DNA from: an uncultured Lachnospiraceae bacterium
Lineage (GTDB): Bacteria; Bacillota; Clostridia; Lachnospirales; Lachnospiraceae
Assembly: GCA_902779395.1 (NCBI GenBank)
Contig: CACZBK010000014.1
Location: 1-64,000 of the forward strand
Reading direction: 5' to 3'
DNA length: 64,000 bases
The notes below the pieces were generated by a model that was not told the origin of the DNA, made no database searches, and saw only the letters and a program-made list of their open reading frames with translations. The first letter of the stretch is position 1, and each line of letters opens with the position of its first letter. The position numbers were made by a program, and so were the translations under genes. Below are positions 7,464 to 15,740 of this stretch, piece by piece.

Positions 7464-10157
7464 TTATTCCACATTCTTAAGCGCAACATCCAGAGGTATC
7501 CTGCGTATCCTGAAAAGGTCTATCAGCGAAACAAAAGCATAACCTATCAGCAGATACACTACCGACAGCACCATTGACTGCCTGCTCATATAAAACGCAA
7601 AGTATCCGTCCATCTGAAGCACAAAGGCTTTAAAGACAAGAAGCATCAGACCGTATCCCGCAAAGAAGCTAAGTATCGCAAAGATCACAATTACTACAGC
7701 CGTCGGCAGTATGTACAAAGATGCGATCTCCTTATTCTCAAAGCCCAGTATCTTTACCATGGAAATTGAATGCTCATTTCTCTCGATGATGATCTTTGCA
7801 AGCAGATATATGAGCGCCGCCGCTAAGACGATCAATACGTATTTAAATACATTGATCACTCCGCCAAGGGAATGTATCAGCTGATTGGTCACTTCGGCTA
7901 TATCATCTGCGGTGATCAGCGTCGCTATATAGCTCTCATCTATATCCGTGATCTCTTCATGTGAAAAGTATCCCGTAAAATCATCTGCGTCCTTTTCAAA
8001 AACGGTATTAAAATCCGCATTCTTCATAAATACTGCTATACCGCCGTCATAATCGATCTGCCCGGCGATCTTGAACTGATAACTTTTATTTTCATATTCC
8101 TCATGCAGATCTATCACATCACCCACGGACAGGTCAAATTTTTTTATAAATGCGCTCGAAGCATATACCGTACTTTCGTTAACATCACTTCCCAGGCTGA
8201 CATATGCGCTGTTATCTTCTATTCCATATACGGTAACGCTCTCATCTCCTCCGCTGCCCATTCCGGAACGTATTGAAGATTCACCCTTTGCATACATAAG
8301 GCTTTTTGCGCTGAAACGCTCTGCGCTTTCCACGGCAGTTTCGATCAGCTCTCCGTCTTCATCCTTACTTCCCATCAGCATATACTGATATTCGGCAAAT
8401 ACCATATCTGCGGCCCTGCTGCCGTAATGCACCAGAGAATCCGGAAGTCCGAATGCAAAGCAGAGCATAAGTTCGATAAATATGACGCCAAAGATCAGCA
8501 CCAGATAATTGGGCATATTCTGAAAGAGTATCCTTAAGCGGAAGCGGCCAAGGAACGACCACGCCGGCAGCCGCCTTGCCTTTGTCCTTTTATTCTTTGC
8601 AAGGTCATGGCGCAGAAATCGCAGCGGACTTATCTGCATCCTGCTTACGATAACATACAGATTAACGACCAGCATAAGGACAAAGGGTATCACTGTCGTC
8701 TTTATAAGAGCAGTTTTACTCCAGACAATACTGCAGGGCGGCAGGCTGTAACTCTGATAATACAGATTGAGCGCCACACTCTTAAACAATGTGTAACCGA
8801 AAATGTTTCCTATAACAGCGCCCAGTATGGTAACGATAAACGGCATGGACATAAAATGCCTTATCAGCTCTGCTTTGGTGTACCCTGACGCGCGCAGCGT
8901 GCCGATCACCGATGCTTCTTTCTCTATTGTATTGCTGATGGTAATGGCAAATATAAACGCAATGACGCCTATCAGGATATAACAGAGTATGCTTGTGGTA
9001 GTGGAATCGCCCTCAATATCCGATATAGCAAAGTTTCGTGCCTGACTTAAATATCCCGGAAGATAATCCTTAAGCTCATTATCCTCTACCAGCGTCTGTG
9101 TGATCAGCGCCTTTAAAAACGAATCGGCGTGATCCGCCTGCGCTATCTTATCTTCCGGCGCAGTAATATACTTATATGCATAATTGTAATGAACACGCGA
9201 ATCCAGCTTATCAAACGCCGAAGGTGTCAGCATCGCTACATCAAAACCAAAGGCGTCAAACATAAGATCCGTATTTTTCTCATGAAGAGTCAGATAATTC
9301 ACATATGACAGAAGGCCCACTACCTTAAAGCTCTTGTTTCCGACGCTGATCTCATCTCCAAGCTTGACCCCGACATTCTGCGCATGCATCCGGTCAATGG
9401 CTATCTCGTTATCGGCCGTCGGCGCGCCGCCTTCAAAAAAGACAGCCTTGTCGATCTGTGAATCACTTTTAAAGATCCTTACTGTCGCATCCTGCTTTCC
9501 GTCATTATCATAGTCCTCTGCTTCGTTTCTGTAAAAGTGTTCGTAGAGCTTAACCGCTACCGGAGTAAAATCTTCTGAGTCCAGATCGTAGCGTTTGGAT
9601 ATCTCATCCCATTTTTCATCCACCGCTTTGATCACCTCTTCATGCGCTGTTTCATAGGCTTCATCAACCGCCTTTTTATATTCGTCCGAATCCTTTGCCT
9701 CTGCCAGCGCATCATCAAATCCGGCCTCTATCGCCTGATCGATCTGTTCGCGGATCACTGTCTCATCGCTTATCCCGTATGCTTCACATTGTGAACGCAC
9801 CGCTTCTTCTATCGCCGCATTTACTTCTTCGGCAACTTTCTCTTCAACGGCATCTGCCACTTCTTTATCAGCTTCCTCGATTCCTTTGTTAATATAATAT
9901 TCACGTACATCAGCCTTTGAGCCTGCTTCGATATCTGCGATCATATCCTCAGAAGCTTTATGCGCTGTCTCAAAACAGCCGTCCTCAAGAACAAGTTCTT
10001 TTTCCCCTGCGTTGATCTGAGCGAGCATGCTGTCATGTCCTACATACATGCCGGAGATCACGCCTATCATCAATACCATAAAGATGATTATTACTATATA
10101 TTTGTGCCAGTCTTTGATAAGCTCTCTGGGCACTCTTTTTATAAGCGGATTTCTCAT
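7464..10157 (-). CDS. FtsX/MacB-like ABC transporter permease with a long helical extracytoplasmic insert (module A)
   Basis: A protein of about 897 residues. The ATG at 10157 is chosen because AGGTG precedes it; ATGs at 10160 and 10172 are alternatives, and the last overlaps the ATPase stop. It has one N-terminal membrane helix (YIVIIIFMVLMIGVISG), an unusual acidic helical region at about residues 60-190, a MacB-like periplasmic-type fold, and two FtsX cores (around ILIGVIAFIFAITISNT and near the C-terminus). Such permeases usually drive lipids, lipoproteins or peptides, or act as mechanotransmitters, rather than import small ions. Here the operon is preceded by a manganese riboswitch. The paralogue at 25205-27937 has the same architecture. 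Confidence 0.85.
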   Translation of the reverse strand: MRNPLIKRVPRELIKDWHKYIVIIIFMVLMIGVISGMYVGHDSMLAQINAGEKELVLEDGCFETAHKASEDMIADIEAGSKADVREYYINKGIEEADKEVADAVEEKVAEEVNAAIEEAVRSQCEAYGISDETVIREQIDQAIEAGFDDALAEAKDSDEYKKAVDEAYETAHEEVIKAVDEKWDEISKRYDLDSEDFTPVAVKLYEHFYRNEAEDYDNDGKQDATVRIFKSDSQIDKAVFFEGGAPTADNEIAIDRMHAQNVGVKLGDEISVGNKSFKVVGLLSYVNYLTLHEKNTDLMFDAFGFDVAMLTPSAFDKLDSRVHYNYAYKYITAPEDKIAQADHADSFLKALITQTLVEDNELKDYLPGYLSQARNFAISDIEGDSTTTSILCYILIGVIAFIFAITISNTIEKEASVIGTLRASGYTKAELIRHFMSMPFIVTILGAVIGNIFGYTLFKSVALNLYYQSYSLPPCSIVWSKTALIKTTVIPFVLMLVVNLYVIVSRMQISPLRFLRHDLAKNKRTKARRLPAWSFLGRFRLRILFQNMPNYLVLIFGVIFIELMLCFAFGLPDSLVHYGSRAADMVFAEYQYMLMGSKDEDGELIETAVESAERFSAKSLMYAKGESSIRSGMGSGGDESVTVYGIEDNSAYVSLGSDVNESTVYASSAFIKKFDLSVGDVIDLHEEYENKSYQFKIAGQIDYDGGIAVFMKNADFNTVFEKDADDFTGYFSHEEITDIDESYIATLITADDIAEVTNQLIHSLGGVINVFKYVLIVLAAALIYLLAKIIIERNEHSISMVKILGFENKEIASLYILPTAVVIVIFAILSFFAGYGLMLLVFKAFVLQMDGYFAFYMSRQSMVLSVVYLLIGYAFVSLIDLFRIRRIPLDVALKNVE

Positions 10158-10165
10158 CATATCAC

Positions 10166-10873
10166 CTACCATTCCAGTTCTTCAGCCGTAAGCTTCTTAT
10201 CATTCAGATCATTATGACGTACCACGCCGTCCCTGAGTTTTATCACATGATCCGCCATATATTTGATCGCTTCGTTATGCGTTACCATGATAACCGTGCT
10301 GCCGAATTTCTTATTGCATTCTTCGATCAACGCCAGGATCTCTTTTGATGTCTTGTAATCCAGAGCTCCCGTCGGTTCATCGCACATGAGTATATCCGGA
10401 TTTTTAACAACGGCGCGTCCTATCGACACTCTCTGCTGCTGACCGCCGGATAACTGGCTGGGATATTTATACTTATGATCCTGAAGTCCAAGAGTGGTGA
10501 TCACCTCTTCAACATCAAGCGGCTTATCAGAAAGATAAGCGCCCACCTCAATGTTTTCCTTTACATTCAGATTAGGGATAAGATTATACATCTGGAATAC
10601 ATATCCCAGATGTCTGCGCCTGTATGCCGTAAGCTGTTTCTCATTCATATCCTCAAGCTTATCACCTTTAATGCTTATATATCCGCTGTCAGGCGTATCT
10701 ATGCCGCCGATTATATTTAACAGCGTTGACTTGCCCGATCCGGAGGGTCCCAGCAATACACAGAACTCTCCTTTATCGACTGTAAAACTCATACCGCGCA
10801 GTACATCCTGTCTGGCTTCTCCTGTTCCGAAACTTTTTTTCAGATCCCTGATCTCCAAAAATGTCTTATTCAT
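10166..10873 (-). CDS. ABC transporter ATP-binding protein, LolD/MacB type (module A)
   Basis: A 235-residue ATPase. The ATG at 10873 has AGGAGG 4 nt upstream; a longer reading frame from 10960 would run through the riboswitch terminator and is rejected. Walker A is GPSGSGKST, the Q-loop is in VFQMYNL, the signature is LSGGQQQRVSIGRA and Walker B is ILMCDEPTGALD, with the H-loop in VTHN. The stop overlaps or abuts the permease gene. It supplies energy to the permease at 7464-10157. Transcription is expected to depend on manganese through the leader at 10898-11064. Confidence 0.92.
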   Translation of the reverse strand: MNKTFLEIRDLKKSFGTGEARQDVLRGMSFTVDKGEFCVLLGPSGSGKSTLLNIIGGIDTPDSGYISIKGDKLEDMNEKQLTAYRRRHLGYVFQMYNLIPNLNVKENIEVGAYLSDKPLDVEEVITTLGLQDHKYKYPSQLSGGQQQRVSIGRAVVKNPDILMCDEPTGALDYKTSKEILALIEECNKKFGSTVIMVTHNEAIKYMADHVIKLRDGVVRHNDLNDKKLTAEELEW

Positions 10874-10897
10874 AGCTCCTCCTTTTTGCTGTAGATT

Positions 10898-10932
10898 GAA
10901 AAACCCGGATATGGCAAAAACCATATCCGGGT
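10898..10932 (-). terminator. Terminator of the second manganese riboswitch
   Basis: A perfect 12-bp stem pairs 10903-10914 (ACCCGGATATGG) with 10921-10932 around a 6-nt loop. On the minus strand it is followed by TTTTTC. It lies between the aptamer and the ATPase start, so it must be bypassed for expression. Confidence 0.92.
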
Positions 10933-10977
10933 CCCAGATCTGATCATATACAGACTCCATGCATAGTTTTTGCTACA

Positions 10978-11064
10978 CATGAGTCTCGCAATTTGAAGCA
11001 AGCCAGACTATAAGGCCGGGATTGTTGACTTACTACGCAAAGCGCTTGCTACTCCCCCATGGGG
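10978..11064 (-). promoter_or_regulatory. yybP-ykoY (manganese) riboswitch aptamer for the ABC transporter operon
   Basis: On the minus strand the leader reads CCATGGGGGAGTAGCAAGCG, then GTCAACAATCCCGGC, then CTTGC and GCGAGACTCATG. It matches the aptamer at 7228-7314 in all conserved blocks, while the loop and leg tips differ, so the two are diverged copies of the same class. A strong terminator lies downstream. By the known behaviour of the class, Mn2+ binding should prevent termination and switch on the ATPase and permease. Confidence 0.88.
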
Positions 11065-11125
11065 TATTTCCGTTATGTCGATCATACTGCAGTTATAACA
11101 GTATGACGTTTCATTTGTTGCTGTC

Positions 11126-11154
11126 ATCATATCATCATATGAACATATTGTCAA
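11126..11154 (-). promoter_or_regulatory. Promoter of the second riboswitch transcript
   Basis: Minus-strand TTGACA (11149-11154) and TATGAT (11126-11131) are 17 bp apart. About 50 nt of leader, including a CATACTG/CAGTATG hairpin, precede the aptamer. Confidence 0.7.
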
Positions 11155-11162
11155 ATGTTTTT

Positions 11163-12398
11163 TTATTGATCTGCTGCCGCTCCCAGATTCCGAAGGATCT
11201 GATCATACCCATCCCTGCAGGGCTGATCCAGGCCGTTTACATACGCCTGCAGTTTATCTTTATCATCGATACTTCCCTGTACTCCCAGCGCTGAGAGTTT
11301 TCCTGTCAGTTCGGCCGCATAATTAAAATCGCTGTAATACTTATCACTCCATGCTGTTGTACTTTCTGCGCCGTCCCTGAACAGCTGCGTTTTCGTACCG
11401 TCTTTAAATGTGATCTCCATTTTTAAAACATCTTTTCCATAAACACGATAGGCTGCGATATCTTCAACCGCATATTCCCTGATGCTGCCTCCCTCCTTTA
11501 TCGTAAAGCTGTTTTCCCGCACACAGATGTTTGCATTTATGCTGATAAAGGAATAAGCGGCAACTGTCAGGATAAATACGGCGATCGAACCTGCCAGGAT
11601 CAGCTTTCGCATTTTAACAAATGAGAATGCCATCATATCCCTGTCAATATCAGTCAGATAAACTCCCATCAATAACACGCTGATGATCAGTACCATTATC
11701 AGCCACCCGCCTCCGATATAAAAGCATACCACTTCCGTATCCGATATCCCTTTCATCAATACAGTCGAAGGCGCCAATGCCATTAAAACAATATCAAGCA
11801 TGATCATAACTATTCCCACTGTGAATAATCGTATTAAAGAATATATCCCATTCCACAAGCCTTCTATAAAATTATAATACAATGCTTTCTCATGCTGCAG
11901 CTCATAGGCTGTTTTCAGATATCTGATCAAAAATACAATTTCCGGTATGATCACAACTGCAGCTAAGAATAACACCATTACATGCTTACCAATGATCCCG
12001 GCGCATCCGCCTGCTGTCAATGCAGTCAGTCCAAACAGCTGCATTGGAATAAAGCGCATCATCAGCTCCTTATAATACCCTGTCACATCAAAACCATGAT
12101 ATCTGAGTATAGCAGTAAGTTCTTCCTTTCCTATGAGTCCGATGCCTTTCTTTTCCACCTCGTTTCCCAGATATATATTCATATATTTTGATACATAGGA
12201 ATTGGAGGCGATGATCATCAATAAGCCTGCCATTACTATATGGAAGATGCCAAAATCTTCTCCGATGAGTCCCTCTGTATTAAGCTCACCTATCGGTATA
12301 AGAAGAAGTGCGAGACACCAGCATACTGCAAAGCCGTACATGTCATGGTTTTCTCTTCCTATCTTTTTTCTGAACTGCTGTGTTGTTTTATTATTCAT
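11163..12398 (-). CDS. Polytopic membrane protein of an ABC module, unknown function
   Basis: A 411-residue protein with about eight hydrophobic segments between residues 22 and 300, and a soluble C-terminal domain (about 305-411) containing KEGGSIREYAVEDIAAYRVYGK, written here only as its region 310-335. I do not recognise a family; it is most likely the membrane partner of the ATPase encoded at 12455-13162, or an associated sensor of the YtrBCDEF type. It is the last gene of the unit that starts at 15098. AGAGGATT precedes the ATG. Confidence 0.7.
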   Translation of the reverse strand: MNNKTTQQFRKKIGRENHDMYGFAVCWCLALLLIPIGELNTEGLIGEDFGIFHIVMAGLLMIIASNSYVSKYMNIYLGNEVEKKGIGLIGKEELTAILRYHGFDVTGYYKELMMRFIPMQLFGLTALTAGGCAGIIGKHVMVLFLAAVVIIPEIVFLIRYLKTAYELQHEKALYYNFIEGLWNGIYSLIRLFTVGIVMIMLDIVLMALAPSTVLMKGISDTEVVCFYIGGGWLIMVLIISVLLMGVYLTDIDRDMMAFSFVKMRKLILAGSIAVFILTVAAYSFISINANICVRENSFTIKEGGSIREYAVEDIAAYRVYGKDVLKMEITFKDGTKTQLFRDGAESTTAWSDKYYSDFNYAAELTGKLSALGVQGSIDDKDKLQAYVNGLDQPCRDGYDQILRNLGAAADQ

Positions 12399-12417
12399 TT
12401 TAATCCTCTTTTCGTTA

Positions 12418-12445
12418 AAGATCCTTCGCTTCGCTCAGGATGACA
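12418..12445. repeat. Short REP-like intergenic sequence
   Basis: The spacer between two genes of the operon contains AAGATCCTTCGCTTCGCTCA followed by GGATGACA, with ATCCT/AGGAT arms. This resembles dispersed hairpin sequences common between genes in gut bacteria. Only one copy is seen in this window, so its identity as a repeat is an inference. Confidence 0.4.
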
Positions 12446-12454
12446 TGTTATTTA

Positions 12455-13162
12455 TCAGAACAGCTCTTTCAGATCTCTTTCTCCGGCAGCTCCAAGCAGT
12501 TCAAATCTGCTGCCGGACCTGCTTATCCTGCCATCCTCTATCACATAGATCTTATCCACTATGTCCGATATCTCATCACAAAGATGCGTGCTCAATAATA
12601 CGCCCGTTTCATTCTCGCCTACACTCTTCTGGATCAGTTCCAGAATATCGGTCTTAAAGACCGGATCTAAATTAGCCAGCGGTTCGTCCATAAGCAGAAA
12701 CTTCGGTCTTCTTGCCAGCGCAAATACTATCTCTGCTTTCATCCGTTGTCCTTTAGATAAACTCATACATATCTTATCCATATCCCCGGCTAATCCTGCC
12801 ATATCGATCAGTTCCTCATAATACGCATTATCAAAACCCGTATACAGTGTGCTTAAGATCTCTGTATTGCGCTTAATGCTGAGTTCATCCGCGCACCAGC
12901 CTCCGGCCCCTACAAAAGCGGCCTCCTGCCTGTATGCCGGAATATTCCTTAAGCTTAACTTTTCCCCGTTCCAAAAGACCGAACCGCCTCTGCTCTTTAA
13001 AACTCCGTACAGCAATTTCAGCAGCGTGGTCTTGCCGGAGCCGTTCCTTCCCAGCAGGCAGCTGATATAGCCCTGCTCAGGTTTAATGGACACATCCTTT
13101 ATCTCAAACTTATCTGCCCCGAATGATCCGTATTTAAATTTCAGATTCTTTGCTTCGATCAT
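12455..13162 (-). CDS. ABC transporter ATP-binding protein (second ATPase of the GntR module)
   Basis: A 235-residue ATPase with Walker A GRNGSGKTT, signature LSKGQRMKAE, Walker B FLLMDEPLANLD and H-loop STHL. The LSKGQ signature and lack of a long C-terminus are typical of YtrB/EcsA/bacitracin-type exporters that pair with a polytopic membrane protein. It lies between the GntR regulator and the large membrane protein gene, and AGGAAC precedes the ATG. Substrate unknown; the module type is often linked to cell-wall antibiotics. Confidence 0.88.
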   Translation of the reverse strand: MIEAKNLKFKYGSFGADKFEIKDVSIKPEQGYISCLLGRNGSGKTTLLKLLYGVLKSRGGSVFWNGEKLSLRNIPAYRQEAAFVGAGGWCADELSIKRNTEILSTLYTGFDNAYYEELIDMAGLAGDMDKICMSLSKGQRMKAEIVFALARRPKFLLMDEPLANLDPVFKTDILELIQKSVGENETGVLLSTHLCDEISDIVDKIYVIEDGRISRSGSRFELLGAAGERDLKELF

Positions 13163-13183
13163 ATTCAGTTCCTTTCTGCACGA

Positions 13184-13552
13184 TCAATCCCACAGTATTC
13201 CCAGCATATCAAGCGCTTCCTGTCTGCTCATGCCGGAAGCTTTTGCTTCCTCTACCCAGCTGCTTAATTTCTCTTCCAGCCCCAGCGTCTTTTTCTCCTG
13301 CATGTATTGCAGGTCAGGGTTATCGACATAAAAGCCTTTCCCCTGCACGGAATATATCATCCCTTCCTTTTCAAGATCCTCATAGGCGCGCTTTACAGTG
13401 ATCACACTTATCTTCGAATCTGCGGCCAGCGCCCTTATAGACGGAAGCATTTCTCCTTCTTTAAGCTTTCCCGAAACGATCATTTCTTTTATCTGCCTCT
13501 CTATCTGTTCATAGATTGGCAGACCGCTTTTTGTCTGAACATTTATATTCAT
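13184..13552 (-). CDS. YtrA-type GntR-family regulator
   Basis: A 122-residue repressor-like protein: a winged helix at residues 10-75 with the typical IYEQIERQIKEMIVSG and LPSIRALAADSKISVITVKR patterns, followed by a short tail of about 45 residues, as in the small YtrA subgroup. It overlaps the upstream membrane protein gene by 4 bp. Such regulators control the ABC genes around them. The promoter at 15165-15193 carries a repeated GTATATA motif that is a candidate target. Confidence 0.9.
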   Translation of the reverse strand: MNINVQTKSGLPIYEQIERQIKEMIVSGKLKEGEMLPSIRALAADSKISVITVKRAYEDLEKEGMIYSVQGKGFYVDNPDLQYMQEKKTLGLEEKLSSWVEEAKASGMSRQEALDMLGILWD

Positions 13553-14211
13553 GCCTTCTTTCCCCCTGCAAACAATTTTTCACTCTCCGGAGCATAATCT
13601 TCAACCTTCCATGTATGCAGCATTTTGATACAGTTAAAGATAATCAAGATCATAGCTGCAGCCATTATCACTATATGCAGTGTTTCATTTTCTGTAAGGA
13701 TCAGTCCTGTATCGCTGCCACGCACATATGCTATACCATATACAAAGAATATGATCATATGTATGTGTCTTAATACTGTTTCCGGGGTGCTCAGCTTTAT
13801 CCCCTTACCTATCACTCCTTCCAAAAGAACTTCAAATACCAGAAGCATCTGAAAAACAAAGAATACTATAGCAAAAGCAGGTCTTAAGCTTATTATCCTG
13901 CGGATATTGTCAAAGCTTGATAAAACATACATCATGATATATCCGCCGGTCCCCAGGATAAGATATCTCAGCCATATCATCAAAACCCTGCAAAGCCTTC
14001 TTTTCTTGTATTCCTCATCCGTCAGCGGGAGAAGATATTCTTCTTCTGTAGAATAATTAAGCCCAAGCGAAAACATGATACCAAGGAGCATGATACACCA
14101 CTGAATATTACCGGATATCAGCATAAGTGCTGCAAATAAGATCCTCGCAAGATAGAGAAGCGGCATATAACGAAACGCTATGCTCTCCTGTCTGAAATAA
14201 TCTTTCATCAT
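13549..14211 (-). CDS. Membrane protein paired with the first ABC ATPase
   Basis: A 220-residue protein with about six hydrophobic segments and no recognised catalytic motif. It overlaps the preceding ATPase gene by 4 bp and the following GntR gene by 4 bp, so the three are translationally coupled. Size and context fit the permease half of a YtrBC-like exporter. Confidence 0.72.
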   Translation of the reverse strand: MMKDYFRQESIAFRYMPLLYLARILFAALMLISGNIQWCIMLLGIMFSLGLNYSTEEEYLLPLTDEEYKKRRLCRVLMIWLRYLILGTGGYIMMYVLSSFDNIRRIISLRPAFAIVFFVFQMLLVFEVLLEGVIGKGIKLSTPETVLRHIHMIIFFVYGIAYVRGSDTGLILTENETLHIVIMAAAMILIIFNCIKMLHTWKVEDYAPESEKLFAGGKKA

Positions 14212-15098
14212 GCCTCCTCCTTTTCTACGTAATACATGATCTCCTGCAGCGCAGGGAAAACAAGCTTCTTAACCATGTCTTCCGGAAGAGCTTTATCAAA
14301 TTCCACACCATTTTTACACAGCAGATATTCACAATGCGAAGCTCTTTCTCTCTTACCGGCGATCAGTTCTTTGGGAATAGTATTCTCCTCTTTATCAAGC
14401 GAAAGCAGACGATAATCATTTTTAAGCTCATCTATGCTGCCCATAAATCTCACAAAGCCCCTCTCCTCTTCACGCCCCATCCAGAGCAGCTCATCCGCTA
14501 TATGCTCCAGTTCGCTGACCAGGTGACTCGATATGATCACCGCATGTTTCTCATCGGATACCAGTTTTCTAAGCAGTTCATAAAACTCGTCTCTAAAGTG
14601 AACATCCAGATTTCCCGCAGGTTCATCAAAGATATAAAGCAGCGCCGGATAACTCCGGGCAAAAGCCAGCTGCATTTTTATGACCTGTCCCTTTGAAAGC
14701 TCGCTTATGCCCTTTTTCGGATCAATGCCATATTCGCCAAGCAAAGCAAAGTAGCGGCTTTTATTAAAATCGCGGTAATAGTGTCCGTATCTTTCTCCCA
14801 CTTCACCGGCATGCATGTTTTCGTTAAAAGGACATTCCTGCAGAACATATGCAATGTCATTTCTGTATTCTTTCTGCGCCTTATGGAAATGATTGTCGTT
14901 TAATATCAGCTCCCCCGTATCCTCCGCATCCGTATCAATACGGTAGCTTCCAAGTATCGTCCGCAGTAATGTAGTTTTTCCGCATCCGTTTATACCAATA
15001 AGCCCTAGGATCGTTCCGCCCTCCAGATCAAAGTCTATATCGGCGAGCCTGTATGTTCCTATCTTTTTTGTAAGGCTCCTGCATTCAAACAGCGCCAT
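14208..15098 (-). CDS. ABC transporter ATP-binding protein (first ATPase of the GntR module)
   Basis: A 296-residue protein: an ATPase core at 1-215 with Walker A GINGCGKTT, signature LSKGQVIKMQ, Walker B LLYIFDEPAGNLD and H-loop SSHL, plus an 80-residue C-terminal extension like those of BcrA/YtrB-type ATPases. It heads the five-gene unit ATPase, membrane protein, GntR, ATPase, membrane protein. Two ATPase-membrane pairs under one regulator suggests two exporters, or one heteromeric complex. Confidence 0.88.
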   Translation of the reverse strand: MALFECRSLTKKIGTYRLADIDFDLEGGTILGLIGINGCGKTTLLRTILGSYRIDTDAEDTGELILNDNHFHKAQKEYRNDIAYVLQECPFNENMHAGEVGERYGHYYRDFNKSRYFALLGEYGIDPKKGISELSKGQVIKMQLAFARSYPALLYIFDEPAGNLDVHFRDEFYELLRKLVSDEKHAVIISSHLVSELEHIADELLWMGREEERGFVRFMGSIDELKNDYRLLSLDKEENTIPKELIAGKRERASHCEYLLCKNGVEFDKALPEDMVKKLVFPALQEIMYYVEKEEA

Positions 15099-15164
15099 AA
15101 CTTTCCACTCCTTTCGAAACCCTTATGTAAAGATCCGGTGACCTCCCCGGCTCTCTATATGCGC

Positions 15165-15193
15165 AGTATATACAGTTATATACAGTCTGTCAA
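15165..15193 (-). promoter_or_regulatory. Promoter of the GntR/ABC operon with repeated CTGTATATA
   Basis: Minus-strand TTGACA (15188-15193) and TATACT (15165-15170) are exactly 17 bp apart. The spacer and -10 box hold two copies of CTGTATATA with a 10-bp period, one helical turn, which is a plausible binding site for the YtrA-type regulator of this operon. Confidence 0.75.
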
Positions 15194-15236
15194 GCAGTAA
15201 TTTTAAAAAAAACTTTCTGCTGCCCCGCGCATATAG

Positions 15237-15270
15237 AAAAAGCCCGGTGAGCTGACCCCCCGGGCTTTTA
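15237..15270 (-). terminator. GC-rich terminator hairpin
   Basis: AGCCCGG at 15241-15247 pairs with CCGGGCT at 15260-15266, flanked by A-rich and T-rich runs on either side, so it can act in both directions. It separates the ABC remnant at 15300 from the GntR/ABC promoter. Confidence 0.75.
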
Positions 15271-15299
15271 TTAAAATATGGTATTTTAAAGGATATGCA

Positions 15300-15505
15300 C
15301 TATCCTGCGATCTGCCAGTTTTCCGCTGCCTGTCTTATCTTAACAAATTCAGCATACTTACCGCCAAGATGCACCAGTTCCCCGTGTCTTCCCTTTTCTG
15401 CAACACTTCCATTATCGATCACCAGGATCTGGTCGGCTGCTTCTATCGTGGCCAGACGATGCGCTATGATTATCACGGTCTTACCTTTAGACAAGGCATC
15501 CTTCT
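15300..15505 (-). pseudogene. C-terminal remnant of an MsbA-type ABC exporter
   Basis: About 68 codons match the end of a fused permease-ATPase exporter: KTVIIIAHRLATIEAADQ with the H-loop, then ILVIDNGSVAEKGRH and a short tail to the stop at 15300. Everything upstream, including the membrane domain, Walker A and signature, is absent. The remnant begins right at a dispersed hairpin element (15509-15530) and next to an XRE gene. A start codon further up would read through a different gene's frame, so it is not a functional small gene. It marks a deletion or rearrangement endpoint. Confidence 0.8.
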
Positions 15506-15508
15506 GAA

Positions 15509-15530
15509 AACCACGGACCTCGTGGTTTTT
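15509..15530. repeat. Dispersed ACCACGAGGTCCGTGGT hairpin, copy A
   Basis: AACCACG (15509-15515) pairs with CGTGGTT (15521-15527). It is a shorter version of the elements at 17505-17540 and 21152-21184 and lies in the opposite orientation. It separates the XRE gene from the ABC exporter remnant. Confidence 0.7.
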
Positions 15531-15534
15531 TCTC

Positions 15535-15729
15535 TCATTCCTCCCAGAACAGCTCATCCAGAGTCTTTCCGAGAGCCTTGCAGATAGCCCTGCAAAGATT
15601 TATTGTCGGGTTGTAATCACCTTTTTCTATCGCATTTATAGTCTGTCTTGATACCCCTACCTTATCGGCCAGGTCCTGCTGCGACATATCAAGTCCCGCT
15701 CTTGCGGCTTTTAATCTCAGATTTTTCAT
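15535..15729 (-). CDS. Small XRE/Cro-type helix-turn-helix regulator
   Basis: A 64-residue single-domain regulator with the pattern SQQDLADKVGVSRQTINAIE, typical of YozG-like proteins encoded beside DUF2178 or similar membrane proteins. AGGAGG lies 6 nt before the ATG, and the gene follows the membrane protein gene by 11 bp. It probably controls its own operon. Confidence 0.92.
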   Translation of the reverse strand: MKNLRLKAARAGLDMSQQDLADKVGVSRQTINAIEKGDYNPTINLCRAICKALGKTLDELFWEE

Positions 15730-15740
15730 AGCCGCCTCCT

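Noticed and set aside
10874-10960. Longer N-terminus for the module A ATPase
   Set aside because: It would translate through the riboswitch terminator hairpin, and the ATG at 10873 has a strong ribosome binding site.
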